Positions 41,423-50,517 of a DNA stretch of 64,000 bases are shown piece by piece (the first letter of the stretch is position 1; each line of letters begins with the position of its first letter). Where the stretch lies: assembly GCA_036262035.1 (NCBI GenBank), contig DATAJS010000020.1, forward strand, positions 1 to 64,000, written 5' to 3'. This DNA comes from Burkholderiales bacterium. Its GTDB lineage: Bacteria > Pseudomonadota > Gammaproteobacteria > Burkholderiales > SG8-41. Under the pieces are notes generated by a model. The model had not been told where the DNA came from. It did no database searches and saw only the letters and a program-made list of their open reading frames with translations. The position numbers were made by a program, and so were the translations under genes.

Positions 41423-42043
41423 TCACCGCGCCGCCCACGGTCTGTCCTGCGCGTAGCCGCGCTCGAACGCTTCGATCTCGGCGAGGCGCTCGAGCGTCGC
41501 GTCGACCGGATCGAGGCCGCGCAGCAGCCGCTCGCGGCGCCCCGCGTCGATCTCGAACCGGTGGGTCGCGCCGCCGGGCGCGACGACGTGCTGTTTCTGA
41601 AGATCGACGGTCATCGACGCGCCCGGCTGCTCGTACAGCCGCGCGGTGAGCTCGCGCACGATCGACTGCCCGAGCGTCACCGTCACGATCCCGTTCAGCG
41701 CGCAGTTCTCCTGGAAGATCTCGCCGAAGCTCGGACCCACGAGCGCGCGCACCCCGTAGTCGAGCAGCGCGTACGCGGCGGCTTCGCGCGACGAGCCGCA
41801 GCCGAAATCCACGCCCGTCACGAGGATGGGCGCGTTGCGGAACTCCGCGCGGTTCAGCACGAAGTCCGCACGCTCGCGCCCGTCGGCGTCGAAGCGCAGG
41901 TCGTGCAGGAAGAAAGGCGCGTAATCGTCGCTGCCGGGAAAGCGTCGCCTGCGCGTGTATCGCGCCGAGATGATCATCCCGGTGTCGACCTTGGGCAGAT
42001 CGATCGGCGCGGCGACCGCGGTGAGCGCGGTGAACGGCCTCAT
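41423..42043 (-). CDS. LeuD-like small subunit of an aconitase-superfamily hydro-lyase (1)
   Basis: A 206-residue swivel-domain protein. It has the small-subunit motif DFGCGSSREAAAYALLDYG and FGEIFQENCALNGIVTV. The usual His of GSSREHA is replaced by Ala. With the LeuC-like gene it would form a dehydratase/isomerase for a 2- or 3-substituted malate. The start overlaps the LeuC stop as ATGA. No leuB or leuA is near, and neighbours are catabolic, so leucine synthesis is not implied. Confidence 0.88.
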   Translation of the reverse strand: MRPFTALTAVAAPIDLPKVDTGMIISARYTRRRRFPGSDDYAPFFLHDLRFDADGRERADFVLNRAEFRNAPILVTGVDFGCGSSREAAAYALLDYGVRALVGPSFGEIFQENCALNGIVTVTLGQSIVRELTARLYEQPGASMTVDLQKQHVVAPGGATHRFEIDAGRRERLLRGLDPVDATLERLAEIEAFERGYAQDRPWAAR

Positions 42044-43470
42044 CGCAGCGTCCTCACGTCGGTCAGCCGTCCGGTGACCGCAGCGGCCGCGGCCATCGCG
42101 GGGCTCATGATGTGCGTGCGCGCGCCGCGGCCCTGCCGCCCTTCGAAGTTGCGATTGGTCGTCGATGCGCAGCGCTGCCCCGGCGCGACGAGGTCGCCGT
42201 TGGAGCCGCCGCACATCGAGCAGCCCGAGGACAGCCACTCGACGCCCGCGTCTCTGAAGATGCGATCGAGCCCTTCGGCCTCGGCCTGACGCTGCACCGC
42301 GCTGGAGCCGGGCGAGATCATGACCGGCACCGCGGCGCGCCTGCCGCGAAAGACCTGCGCGGCGGCGCGCAGGTCCTCGATGCGCGCGTTGGTGCACGAC
42401 CCGATGAACACGCGGTCGATCGCCACGCTCTCGAGCGGCACGCCCGGCGCGAGGCCCATGTACTCGATCGCGCGCTCGACGCGGCGGCGCCGGTCGGGGT
42501 CGGCGAACTGCGCCGGATCGGGCACGCGCGCCGCGACGGGCGCGCAATCTTCGGGGCTGGTGCCCCAGCTCACCATCGGCTCGAACGCGCTGGCGTCGAG
42601 CGAGACCTCGCGCTCGAAGCTCGCCGCCTCGTCGCTCGCAAGGGTGCGCCAGTACGCGAGCGCGGCGTCCCACAGCGCGCCGCGCGGCGCGTGGTCCCTG
42701 CCGTGGACATACTCGTACGTCGTGTCGTCGGGCGCGATCATCCCGATGCGCGCACCCGCCTCGATCGACATGTTGCACACCGTCATGCGGCCTTCGATCG
42801 ACAGCGCGCGGATCGCAGGGCCGGCGTACTCCACCGCGTGTCCGGCCGCGCCGGCGATGCCGATGCGCGCGATGATCGCGAGGATCACGTCCTTCGCGGT
42901 CACCGCGTCCGGCAGGACGCCCTCGACGGTGATGCGCATGCGGCGCGGACGCTTCTGCCACAGCGTCTGGGTCGCGAGCACGTGACGCAGCTGGTTGGAC
43001 TGGCCGATCGGGATCGGCAGCGCGCCGAGCGCGCCGTTGGTCGCGGTGTGGGAGTCGCAGCACGTGATCAGCAGCCCCGGCAGCGTGAGCCCCAGCTCCG
43101 GCGCGATCACGTGCGCGATGCCCTGCCGCGCGTCGTCCAGGCCGATGAGCTCGGTGCCGAACTCGCGCGCGTTGTCTTCCAGCCGGCCGAGCGCATCCCT
43201 GATCTCGGGATTCGCGATCGCCGCCCGCCCCGCTTCGCGGTTCGCGGTCGGCACGTAGTGGTCGGCGACCGCGAAGTTCAGCCCCGGCTTGCGCACCGTG
43301 CGCCCTTCGGCGCGCAGCGCGTCGAAGGCGTGGAACGAGCCCGCCTCGTGATAGAAGTTGCGGTCGACGGCGAGCAGCGCCTCGCCGCCGGGCAGCCGCG
43401 CCACGACGTGGCTGTCCCACACCTTGTCGAACAGGGTGCGGGCGCTCCCGGGAACGCGCCGGCCGCTCAT
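42040..43470 (-). CDS. LeuC-like large subunit of an aconitase-superfamily hydro-lyase (1)
   Basis: A 476-residue large subunit. It has CCDSHTATNGALGALPIPIG, then IGSCTNARIEDLRAAA (first cluster Cys) and SSGCSMCGGSNGDLVAPG (other two). These would hold a [4Fe-4S] cluster. Genuine isopropylmalate isomerases read GCSMCLxMNxD at the last loop; CGGSNGD suggests a different substrate. Its ATG overlaps the receptor gene stop by one base (TGATG). It is second in the operon after a TctC receptor. Confidence 0.9.
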   Translation of the reverse strand: MSGRRVPGSARTLFDKVWDSHVVARLPGGEALLAVDRNFYHEAGSFHAFDALRAEGRTVRKPGLNFAVADHYVPTANREAGRAAIANPEIRDALGRLEDNAREFGTELIGLDDARQGIAHVIAPELGLTLPGLLITCCDSHTATNGALGALPIPIGQSNQLRHVLATQTLWQKRPRRMRITVEGVLPDAVTAKDVILAIIARIGIAGAAGHAVEYAGPAIRALSIEGRMTVCNMSIEAGARIGMIAPDDTTYEYVHGRDHAPRGALWDAALAYWRTLASDEAASFEREVSLDASAFEPMVSWGTSPEDCAPVAARVPDPAQFADPDRRRRVERAIEYMGLAPGVPLESVAIDRVFIGSCTNARIEDLRAAAQVFRGRRAAVPVMISPGSSAVQRQAEAEGLDRIFRDAGVEWLSSGCSMCGGSNGDLVAPGQRCASTTNRNFEGRQGRGARTHIMSPAMAAAAAVTGRLTDVRTLR

Positions 43471-44432
43471 CAGTTGGGCTGTATTCCCGCCTGCTTGATG
43501 ACTTTCGCCCACTTCACGAGCTCGCTCTTCACCAGCGCGCCGAGCTCGGCCTGCGTGCTCGGCGTGGCGTCCAGGCCCTGCCGTGCGAAGACCGCCTTGC
43601 TCTCCGGATGCGCGAGCCCCTGCTTCACCAGCCCGTTCAGGCGGCTGACGATCGCCGGCGGCGTGCCGGCGGGCGCGAACAGCGCGTTCCACGACGTGAC
43701 CTCGTAGCCCTTGAGCCCGGACTCGGCGATCGTCGGCGCGTCCGGCACGAACGTGGAACGCTGCGCGCCGGTGACGCCGAGCAGCACGAGCTTCTTGTCG
43801 ACGACGTGCGGCAGCACCGAGGTGCTGCCGAAGGTGAGCATCACGTGCCCGCCGACCAGCTCGATGATGAGCGGCCCCGCGCCCTTGTACGCGATGTGGG
43901 TCATCTTGATGCCGGACATCCAGTTGAAGAGCTCGCCGGCGAGATGGGTGCCGCTGCCGACGCCGACCGAGGCGTACTGGAGCTCGCCGGGACGCGATTT
44001 CGCCAGCGCGATGAGCTGCTTCACCGAGCGCACCGGCGCCGACGGATGCGCGACGAGGAAGAACATGTACGAGGACACCTTCGAGATCGGATCGAAGTCC
44101 TTGATCGGGTCGTAAGGCACCGATTTCAGAAGGCTGGGGTTGATCGTGATGCTGCTCTGGATCGCGAGCAGCGTGTAGCCGTCGGCGGGCGCCCTGGCCG
44201 CGGCCTCGATCCCGATCGTGCCGCCGGCGCCGGCGCGGTTGTCGACGATCACCGGATGCCCGAGCTCTGCGCTCATCGGCTTGGCGAGCGCGCGCGACAC
44301 CAGGTCGAGCGAGCCGCCGGGGCTGAAAGGCACGATGATCCGGATCGGTTTGACGGGGTAGTTCGCCTGCGCGTGCGCGACTGCGGCGGCCGCGAGCAGT
44401 GCGACCGCGACGCATCCCTGCGTGAGCTGCAT
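43470..44432 (-). CDS. Bug/TctC-type periplasmic solute-binding protein (6)
   Basis: A 320-residue exported receptor. Signal peptide MQLTQGCVAVALLAAAAVAH is followed by ANYPVKPIRIIVPFSPGGSLD, then RAPADGYTLLAIQSSITINP and VPYDPIKDFDPIS. It is first in its operon and the closest relative of the receptor at 34010. The promoter at 44517-44548 should drive it. Its likely ligand is the acid processed by the downstream LeuCD and MaoC enzymes, as an inference from context. Confidence 0.93.
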   Translation of the reverse strand: MQLTQGCVAVALLAAAAVAHAQANYPVKPIRIIVPFSPGGSLDLVSRALAKPMSAELGHPVIVDNRAGAGGTIGIEAAARAPADGYTLLAIQSSITINPSLLKSVPYDPIKDFDPISKVSSYMFFLVAHPSAPVRSVKQLIALAKSRPGELQYASVGVGSGTHLAGELFNWMSGIKMTHIAYKGAGPLIIELVGGHVMLTFGSTSVLPHVVDKKLVLLGVTGAQRSTFVPDAPTIAESGLKGYEVTSWNALFAPAGTPPAIVSRLNGLVKQGLAHPESKAVFARQGLDATPSTQAELGALVKSELVKWAKVIKQAGIQPN

Positions 44433-44516
44433 TGATTGTTCTCCTCGATGTGCGGGGGTGCCCGCCCGGCGTCTTGGAGCGCCGCGTGCGGGTTCGATAA
44501 CGAGCGGACCTGACTT

Positions 44517-44548
44517 ATTGTATTACAATCTGATGGTCAGGCTGTCAA
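44517..44548 (-). promoter_or_regulatory. Promoter with GntR-type operator, site C
   Basis: attgtattacaat at 44517-44529 is a perfect inverted repeat (ATTGTA-T-TACAAT). Read leftward, a consensus -35 TTGACA (tgtcaa at 44543-44548) is followed by TGTAAT and TACAAT -10 candidates inside the palindrome, at 15 and 20 bases. A bound repressor would cover the -10 box. The first downstream start codon is about 85 bases away. Confidence 0.65.
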
Positions 44549-44562
44549 GCACCGCGCTCCTC

Positions 44563-45321
44563 TCAGCGCCCTTTCCACACCGGCTTTCTCTTCTCGCGGA
44601 ACGCGCGCGGACCTTCCTGCGCGTCCTCGCTCGCGTAGAGCGGCACCGCGAGCTGGCGTCCGACTTCCATCGCCGCGTCCAGCCCCATGTTGATCGTGTG
44701 GCGCACCATGCGCCGCGCCGCCGCCACCGACAGCGGCGCGCACGCGACGATCTCGTCCGCCAGCGCGGAGGCCGCGGACATGAGCTCCGCGGCCGGCACC
44801 ACGCGGTTCACGAAGCCGATCTCGTACGCGCGCCGCGCGTCGATCCGGCGCCCCGTGATCATCAGCTCGAGCGCGGTGCGCGTGCCGACCATGTGGATGA
44901 GCGGCGGCGACCAGTGCATGCCGCGCCCCACCTTCGCTTCGGCGATGCCGAAGCTCGCGGTGTCGGCCGCGATGCACAGGTCGCACATCTGCGCGAGGAT
45001 CCAGCCTGCGCCGACCGCCACGCCGTTGACCGCCGCGATGAACGGCTTCTCGGTGTGCACCGTGTCGCCGATCACCGGGATGACCGCGCGCGTGGTCTTG
45101 CCCGCGACTTCCTTGAGATCGCGGCCCGCGGAGAACGCGTGCGGCCCCGCGCCGGTCAGGATCGCGACGCGCAGCGCGGCGTCGGCCTCGAAGCGCTGGA
45201 TCGCGGCGAGCAGCTGCTCGCACACCGCGGTGTCGATCGCGTTGCGGTGCTCGGGACGGTTGAGCGTGATGATCGCGGTCTCGCCGCGCACTTCGTACAG
45301 AACGGAATCGGTCGCAGGCAT
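44563..45321 (-). CDS. Enoyl-CoA hydratase/isomerase family protein (2)
   Basis: A 252-residue crotonase. It shows FSAGRDLKEV and NGVAVGAGWILAQMCD for the oxyanion hole and FGIAEAKVGRG. The second catalytic Glu (AEAK) is kept and the first is Ile. It closely resembles the protein at 49749, including the tail FREKRKPxWKGR. Last gene of the long operon that starts at 57180. The ATG at 45321 begins the conserved N-terminus. Confidence 0.9.
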   Translation of the reverse strand: MPATDSVLYEVRGETAIITLNRPEHRNAIDTAVCEQLLAAIQRFEADAALRVAILTGAGPHAFSAGRDLKEVAGKTTRAVIPVIGDTVHTEKPFIAAVNGVAVGAGWILAQMCDLCIAADTASFGIAEAKVGRGMHWSPPLIHMVGTRTALELMITGRRIDARRAYEIGFVNRVVPAAELMSAASALADEIVACAPLSVAAARRMVRHTINMGLDAAMEVGRQLAVPLYASEDAQEGPRAFREKRKPVWKGR

Positions 45322-45370
45322 GCGTTCGGGGTCCTCGGAAAAAGATGCGCGGGCGCCGCGCCCGCGCGGG

Positions 45371-46732
45371 TCAGCGATCGGGCGCGGCGAACAGGCGCAT
45401 GACCGCGGCGACGTCGCCGGCCTCGTCGATGCGCCACAGCGCGCGCAGCGCCTCGGCGCAGCGGGCTGCGCCCAGCGCGGGCAGCGCACAGCGCGTGAAC
45501 TTGGCGTCGAGCTCGGCGTCGCTCACCGGGTTGCGCACGTGACCGCGAGGGTATTCGACCTCGGCCCGGACTTCGCCCGACCCCGCCGCTGCGATCACGC
45601 GGCACGACGGCGCTTGCGGGTAGCGCGAGGTGTGCGCCGGATCTTCGTGCACCGTCACCTTCGCGGTCAGCGCGGCGATGCGCGGATCGCGCAGCTTCTG
45701 CGGCGAGAACGATTCGGCCGTGATGTCGCCGTCCAGCAGCGCGGCCGCCACGACATAAGGCAGGCTGTGATCGGCGGTCTCACGCGTCTCGGGACGCCAG
45801 CGCGTGTCGTCGTTCGCCATCGCTTCGATCGCGGCGCGATAGGTCTCGACCCGCACGGCGGTGACGCGCTCGAGGTCCACCCGGCCTCGCAGGTCGAACG
45901 CGGCGAAAGCCGCCGAGAGGCCGTGGTAGCACAGCGGCAGGAGCTTGATGTCGGTGAGCGTCACGCGGTGCGGCGAGCGCTCGTCCACGGTGACGGTCCA
46001 GTCGTGACGGCCGATCGCGTCCCACAGGCCGGCGCGTCCTTCGAAGATCGCGGCCGGCCCGGTCACGCCTTCGCGCGCGAGGTACGCCGCGAAGACCGCG
46101 TTGCGCGAAGCGTTCGCGCCCGCGCAGTTCTTCCACGCCGAGAGCTCGCCGTGGCGCGTCTGGTAGAGAGCCATGTTGGGCGCGAGCGCGAGCGCGACCG
46201 CGTGGCCGAGCTGCTCGCGCGTGAGGCCGAGGAGCCGTCCCGCGCCCAGCGCGCATGCGATCACGCCGTAGACCGGCTGGTCCCAGCCGAGCGCGTTCAC
46301 GTCGACGAGCTCGCAGAAGCTGCCATACACGTCGTACGCGAGGGTCGCCGCCGCGAGCGTGGACGGTCCGTCGGCCTGCACCGCCTCGGCCACGGCGAAG
46401 ATGCCCGAGAGCACGTCGCTGGGGTGCCCGATCGACTTCACGCCGTAGGTGTCGCTCATGTCGAGCGCGCGCAGCGCCACGCCGTTGGCGAAAGCCGCGG
46501 CTTCGGGCGTGACGCGCCCGGAGCCGCACCAGAGGCTGGCCGGTCGGCCGCCGCCCGGCGAGAGCCGCGCGACCGCCTGCGCCATGCGGCTCACCGGCTC
46601 GGTATAGCCGCCGGCCGCGCAGGCGAAAGTGTCGACGATGCGGCGCTTGCATTCGTGCACGACGCCGGGCGCGAGCGCCGCGGCATCGACCGATAACGCG
46701 AAATCGACCAGGCGCTCCGTCGTCGCGTCCAC
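45371..46732 (-). CDS. MmgE/PrpD family protein
   Basis: A 453-residue MmgE/PrpD protein with ECKRRIVDTFACAAGGYTEP, ANGVALRALDMSDTYGVKS, and APNMALYQTRHGELSAWKNC. The C-terminal domain has CYHGLSAAFAAFDLRG. It is a close paralogue of the product at 50518, down to the start DATTERLV. GTG at 46732 with GGAGG upstream is used, two bases after the synthetase stop. It forms a MmgE/PrpD-crotonase pair with the next gene, as does the other copy. Confidence 0.88.
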   Translation of the reverse strand: MDATTERLVDFALSVDAAALAPGVVHECKRRIVDTFACAAGGYTEPVSRMAQAVARLSPGGGRPASLWCGSGRVTPEAAAFANGVALRALDMSDTYGVKSIGHPSDVLSGIFAVAEAVQADGPSTLAAATLAYDVYGSFCELVDVNALGWDQPVYGVIACALGAGRLLGLTREQLGHAVALALAPNMALYQTRHGELSAWKNCAGANASRNAVFAAYLAREGVTGPAAIFEGRAGLWDAIGRHDWTVTVDERSPHRVTLTDIKLLPLCYHGLSAAFAAFDLRGRVDLERVTAVRVETYRAAIEAMANDDTRWRPETRETADHSLPYVVAAALLDGDITAESFSPQKLRDPRIAALTAKVTVHEDPAHTSRYPQAPSCRVIAAAGSGEVRAEVEYPRGHVRNPVSDAELDAKFTRCALPALGAARCAEALRALWRIDEAGDVAAVMRLFAAPDR

Positions 46733-46734
46733 GC

Positions 46735-48897
46735 TCAGCCTCCGCGCACCAGCAGGGCGTCGACGATGCGCGCGCCCGCGCCGCGCTCGAGCACCACCAC
46801 CGGGTTGAGGTCGATCTCGGCGACCTCGCCGGCGAGATCGTGCGCGAACCACGAGAGCCTGACGAGCACGTCGGCGATCGCGTCGACGTCGCGCGGCGCC
46901 ATGCCGCGCACGCCGTCGAGCAGCTTGGCGCTGCGCAGCTCGCCCAGCATCGCGCGCGCATCGGTTGCGCCGATCGGGGCGGCACGGTACGTGACGTCCT
47001 TCAGCACCTCGACGTAAATGCCGCCGAGGCCGACGACCACCACCGGTCCGAACACCGGATCGCGCACCGCGCCGACGATGAGCTCGACGCCTTTGGGCGC
47101 CATCTCCTGCACGAGCACGCCGTTGATGCGCGCCTGCGGCGCATAACGCTTCGCCGCGGCGACCACCGCCTCGTACGCCTCGCGCGCCGCGGCCTCGCCG
47201 CGCACGTCGAGCCGGATCGCGCCCGCTTCGGTCTTGTGCGCGATGTCGGGCGAATCGATCTTGAGCGCGAGCGCGCCGCCGAAGTCCCGGGCGCACGCCG
47301 CGGCCTCCTCGGCGCTCGCCGCGAGGCGCTCCTTCGTGACCGGCAGCCCGTAGCGCGCGAGCACCGCCTTGGCCTCGCGCTCGGTGAGCTTCTCGCCGCA
47401 CGCCGCCAGCCCGGCGCGCGCGCCTTCGACGTCCACCCCGGAAGGACGCTCGCGCGTGCAAGCGCCGGCGCGGATCGCTTGGGCGAACGCACCGAACTCG
47501 ATCGCCGCCCGGAACGCGCGTGCGCACGGCGTCGCGTCGCGATAGACCGCGACGCCGGCTTTCACGATGTCCTTGCGCGTGAACGACGGATCGTCGGTGC
47601 AGCCGCCGACCCACAGCATCGCGGCAGGCTTCTCGCAGCCCGCGATGAAGTCCGCGCCGCGCTGAAGGTCGGCTTTGGAGACCGACGCATAGATCGGCAC
47701 CATGAGGTCGACGTTCTCGTCGCCGGCGATGGTGTTGAGCGCCTGCCGGTAGAGTCCCTGCTCGCCGGTCGCGAGCGAGGTCATGTCGGTCGGGTTGGAC
47801 ACCTTGCCGTACCCGGGCAGCAGCCTGGCGAGCGCGCCCTGGGTCGCATCGGACAGCGGCGGCCATTGCAGTCCCTGCCCTGCGGCGCTGTCGGCGAGCT
47901 GGACGAGGATGCCGCCGGTGGGCGATACCGCCGCGGCGCCGCGGCCGCGCGGCCAGCGCCGCCGCCGCAAGAGGACCGCCATCTCGTAGAGCTGGTCGCA
48001 TTCGTCGACGCGGATCACCCCGTACTGGCGCAGCACCGCATCGGCCACGGCGTCGTCGCCCGCGATCGCGCCGGTGTGCGACGCAGCGGCGCGGCTGCCC
48101 GCGTCGGTGCGGCCGAACTTCAGCAGCACGATCGGCTTGTCGCGCTCCGCCGCTTCGAGCGCGAGGGCCTTGAAGCGCTCGCCGTCCTTGATGCCTTCGA
48201 TCGCCATCAGCACGACGTCGGTCGCCTCCGACCTCAGCATGAAGCGCGCGAAATCGAGCGTGTCGAGGTCCGCTTCGTTGCCGCAGCTCGCTTCATAGCT
48301 GATGCCGAGCCCGATCTCCTGCGCGCGCCACATCACGTTGATCTGGCCCAGCCCGCCGCTGTGGCTGACCACGCCGACGTTGCCCGGCGCCGCGCGCCGG
48401 CCCTTGATCGCCGCGGTCGAGGTCATCGCGAACGCGTCGACGAAGTTGATGAGGCCGTTGCAGTTCGGGCCCATGATGCGCATGCCGGTGCGGCGCGCGA
48501 ACTCGACGAGGCGCGCCTGGCGCTCGCGTCCTTCCGCGGTCCCGGTCTCGGAAAAGCCGGCGCTGTACACTGTGGCGAAAGGCACGCCGATCGCCGCGCA
48601 GTCTTCGAGCACGTCGAAGACCCGCTGCACCGAGACGATGATGCCGACGTGGTCGGGCGCTTCGGGAAGCTCGCGCACGCCGGGATAGCAGCGCAGGCCG
48701 TTGATCGAAGCGAGCCGCGGATTGACCGGATAGATCTTCCCGGCAAACCCGAAGTTGGACATCTGCTGGAAAACCCGCCCGCCGAAGGAGGTCGGGTGGT
48801 CGGTCGCGCCGACCAGCGCGGCCGAGCGCGGCGCCAGCAGCCTCGTGAGATCGGTGTCGGGGCGTGCCGCCACCGCGGGTTCGGCCGGCGCGCTCAA
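46735..48897 (-). CDS. ADP-forming acyl-CoA synthetase (fused subunits) (2)
   Basis: A 720-residue single-chain ADP-forming acyl-CoA synthetase. It has SAALVGATDHPTSFGG, MGPNCNGLINFVDAFA, phosphohistidine loop AAASHTGAIAGDD, and ATP-grasp KIDSPDIAHKTEAGAIRLDV. It strongly resembles the enzyme at 29811. The start is TTG at 48897, overlapping the MaoC stop as TTGA, a coupled start in the same style as ATGA. It would activate the pathway acid or recover ATP from an acyl-CoA product. Confidence 0.9.
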   Translation of the reverse strand: MSAPAEPAVAARPDTDLTRLLAPRSAALVGATDHPTSFGGRVFQQMSNFGFAGKIYPVNPRLASINGLRCYPGVRELPEAPDHVGIIVSVQRVFDVLEDCAAIGVPFATVYSAGFSETGTAEGRERQARLVEFARRTGMRIMGPNCNGLINFVDAFAMTSTAAIKGRRAAPGNVGVVSHSGGLGQINVMWRAQEIGLGISYEASCGNEADLDTLDFARFMLRSEATDVVLMAIEGIKDGERFKALALEAAERDKPIVLLKFGRTDAGSRAAASHTGAIAGDDAVADAVLRQYGVIRVDECDQLYEMAVLLRRRRWPRGRGAAAVSPTGGILVQLADSAAGQGLQWPPLSDATQGALARLLPGYGKVSNPTDMTSLATGEQGLYRQALNTIAGDENVDLMVPIYASVSKADLQRGADFIAGCEKPAAMLWVGGCTDDPSFTRKDIVKAGVAVYRDATPCARAFRAAIEFGAFAQAIRAGACTRERPSGVDVEGARAGLAACGEKLTEREAKAVLARYGLPVTKERLAASAEEAAACARDFGGALALKIDSPDIAHKTEAGAIRLDVRGEAAAREAYEAVVAAAKRYAPQARINGVLVQEMAPKGVELIVGAVRDPVFGPVVVVGLGGIYVEVLKDVTYRAAPIGATDARAMLGELRSAKLLDGVRGMAPRDVDAIADVLVRLSWFAHDLAGEVAEIDLNPVVVLERGAGARIVDALLVRGG

Positions 48898-49310
48898 CGT
48901 TCCAGCCCGCTCGCGGTGCCGACCATGGTCATCACGCCGTCCTGGTTCTCGCAGCGCACCTCGACCGTGACGCGCGTCGCGTCGCCCTCGGCCTCGCGGC
49001 TCTTGACCACGCCGCGCACGGTGAGCGTGTCCCCCTCGACCACCGGCTTGGTGAACGCCACCGACATCCGCCCGCCCCTGACGAAGCCCTCGCCGAGGAA
49101 CGCGGTCATGAGCTGCGAGACGTACGCCGTCGACATCATCGCCTGTGCGAGCGGCGCCCTGAAGCCTTTCTTCTTCGCCCATTCGGCGTCGGTATGGATC
49201 GAGTTCGGCCGCACGCCCGAGAAGCAGTCGATCTGCCGCTGGACGATATGCTTCTCGAACGAAGGCAGCTCCTCGCCGACCTCCACGCGCTTAGCGGTTG
49301 GTTGTTTCAC
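48894..49310 (-). CDS. MaoC-like hotdog dehydratase (a)
   Basis: A 138-residue hotdog protein. The start is GTG at 49310. It has VQRQIDCFSGVRPNSIHTDAEW and LAQAMMSTAYVSQL, with a late FTKPVVEGDTLTVRGVV. The usual DxNPxH motif appears as SGVRPNSIHTD, with the catalytic His present. It overlaps the upstream hotdog gene by 20 bases and the synthetase start by four. The pair may be a two-subunit hydratase. Confidence 0.82.
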   Translation of the reverse strand: MKQPTAKRVEVGEELPSFEKHIVQRQIDCFSGVRPNSIHTDAEWAKKKGFRAPLAQAMMSTAYVSQLMTAFLGEGFVRGGRMSVAFTKPVVEGDTLTVRGVVKSREAEGDATRVTVEVRCENQDGVMTMVGTASGLER

Positions 49311-49746
49311 GGTGCACTCCGGATTCGGGAAAGATCATCTGTGTGAACTGGCCGCGCACCAGCGGCTGGCCGCTGCCCTCCTCGCGCGTCTCGAACTGCG
49401 TGACCATGTAGTGCCGGCCGCGCTTCTCGTACTTGTCGATCACCTTGCCGTGGGTGCGCACGCGCATGCCGACGCGCAGCGGCTCGATGAACTCGAACTG
49501 CATCTTGGCATGCAGGCCCGCCGGAACGATGTACTTGCTGTGGCGCATCAGCAGCGCCTGGTTGCCGAGCAGCGTGGGATGGGCGATCGGTCCGCCGAAA
49601 GGCGAGTCCTCGAAGAACCACGAGTTGTGGTCGCCCACCGCGTACGCGTAAGTCTCGACGTCCTCGGGCTTGATGACGAAATCCTCGGACATGAATTCCT
49701 CGCCCACTGTCACGACCTCGTACGAGATCGTCTTGAACTCAACCAT
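49291..49746 (-). CDS. MaoC-like hotdog dehydratase (b)
   Basis: A 151-residue hotdog protein. It has YAYAVGDHNSWFFEDSPFGG and AHPTLLGNQALLM, then MQFEFIEPLRVGMRVRTHGK. This is the MaoC_dehydrat_N style with no catalytic His at the NxxH place. Its stop lies inside the next gene, a 20-base overlap, so the two hotdog genes are translated together. It follows the crotonase gene by two bases. Confidence 0.82.
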   Translation of the reverse strand: MVEFKTISYEVVTVGEEFMSEDFVIKPEDVETYAYAVGDHNSWFFEDSPFGGPIAHPTLLGNQALLMRHSKYIVPAGLHAKMQFEFIEPLRVGMRVRTHGKVIDKYEKRGRHYMVTQFETREEGSGQPLVRGQFTQMIFPESGVHRETTNR

Positions 49747-49748
49747 CG

Positions 49749-50513
49749 TCAGCGTCCTTTCCACTGCGGTTTGCGTTTTTCCCTGAACGCAGCCGCGCCT
49801 TCCTTCGCGTCCTCGCTCGCGTACACCGGCACGCAGAGCTGACGTCCGACTTCGAGCGCCGCGTCCAGTCCCATGTTCATCGTGTGCCGCACGATCTGGC
49901 GCGTGGCGACGACCGACAGCGGCGCGCACGCGATGATGTCGTCGGCGGTCTCCAGCGCCGCGTCCATCAGCTGCGCGCGCGGCACCACGCGGTTGACGAA
50001 CCCGATCTCGTACGCGCGCTGCGCGCTGATCGTCCTCCCGGTCAGCATGAGCTCGAGCGCGAGCCGGCTGCCGATCATGTGCACCAGCGGCGGCGACCAC
50101 GCGGTTCCGCGGCCCACCTTGGGCTCGGTGATCCCGAACGTCGCGGTATCGGCCGCGATGCACAGGTCGCACATCTGCGCGTACACCCACCCACCCGCGA
50201 TCGCCGCGCCGTTGACCGCGGCGATCACCGGCTTGCTCACGTGCAGGTTGTCGCCCAGCGTCGGGATCGACTTCACCGGCTGGCCGCCGAGCGCGGCGAG
50301 CTCCTTCAGGTCGCGCCCGGCCGAAAAGGCCTTGTCCCCGGCGCCGGTGATGATCGCCACGCGCAGCTTCGGATCGGCGTCGAAATCCATGAACGCCCGC
50401 TCGATCTGCTCGCAGGCCGCGAGGTTGATCGCGTTGCGCTGCTCGGGACGGTTGAGCGTGATGATCGCGCACTGGCCGCGCACCTCGTAAAGCACTTCCT
50501 TCTGCCGGTCCAT
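49749..50513 (-). CDS. Enoyl-CoA hydratase/isomerase family protein (3)
   Basis: A 254-residue crotonase with AFSAGRDLKELAAL and NGAAIAGGWVYAQMCD. The active-site Glu is kept in FGITEPKVGRG, while the first Glu is Val. Near-identical in layout and tail (FREKRKPQWKGR) to the protein at 44563. It starts four bases after the MmgE/PrpD stop in the long leftward operon. Confidence 0.9.
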   Translation of the reverse strand: MDRQKEVLYEVRGQCAIITLNRPEQRNAINLAACEQIERAFMDFDADPKLRVAIITGAGDKAFSAGRDLKELAALGGQPVKSIPTLGDNLHVSKPVIAAVNGAAIAGGWVYAQMCDLCIAADTATFGITEPKVGRGTAWSPPLVHMIGSRLALELMLTGRTISAQRAYEIGFVNRVVPRAQLMDAALETADDIIACAPLSVVATRQIVRHTMNMGLDAALEVGRQLCVPVYASEDAKEGAAAFREKRKPQWKGR

Positions 50514-50517
50514 GCTG

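Noticed and set aside
41423-43470. LeuC/LeuD pair read as leucine biosynthesis genes
   Set aside because: No leuA or leuB is adjacent, motifs differ from isopropylmalate isomerases, and the operon is otherwise catabolic.
46840-49842. 1000-codon rightward ORF antisense to the synthetase and MaoC genes
   Set aside because: Composition is Arg/Ala/His-rich as expected from GC-rich antisense reading, and the opposite strand carries clear conserved genes.
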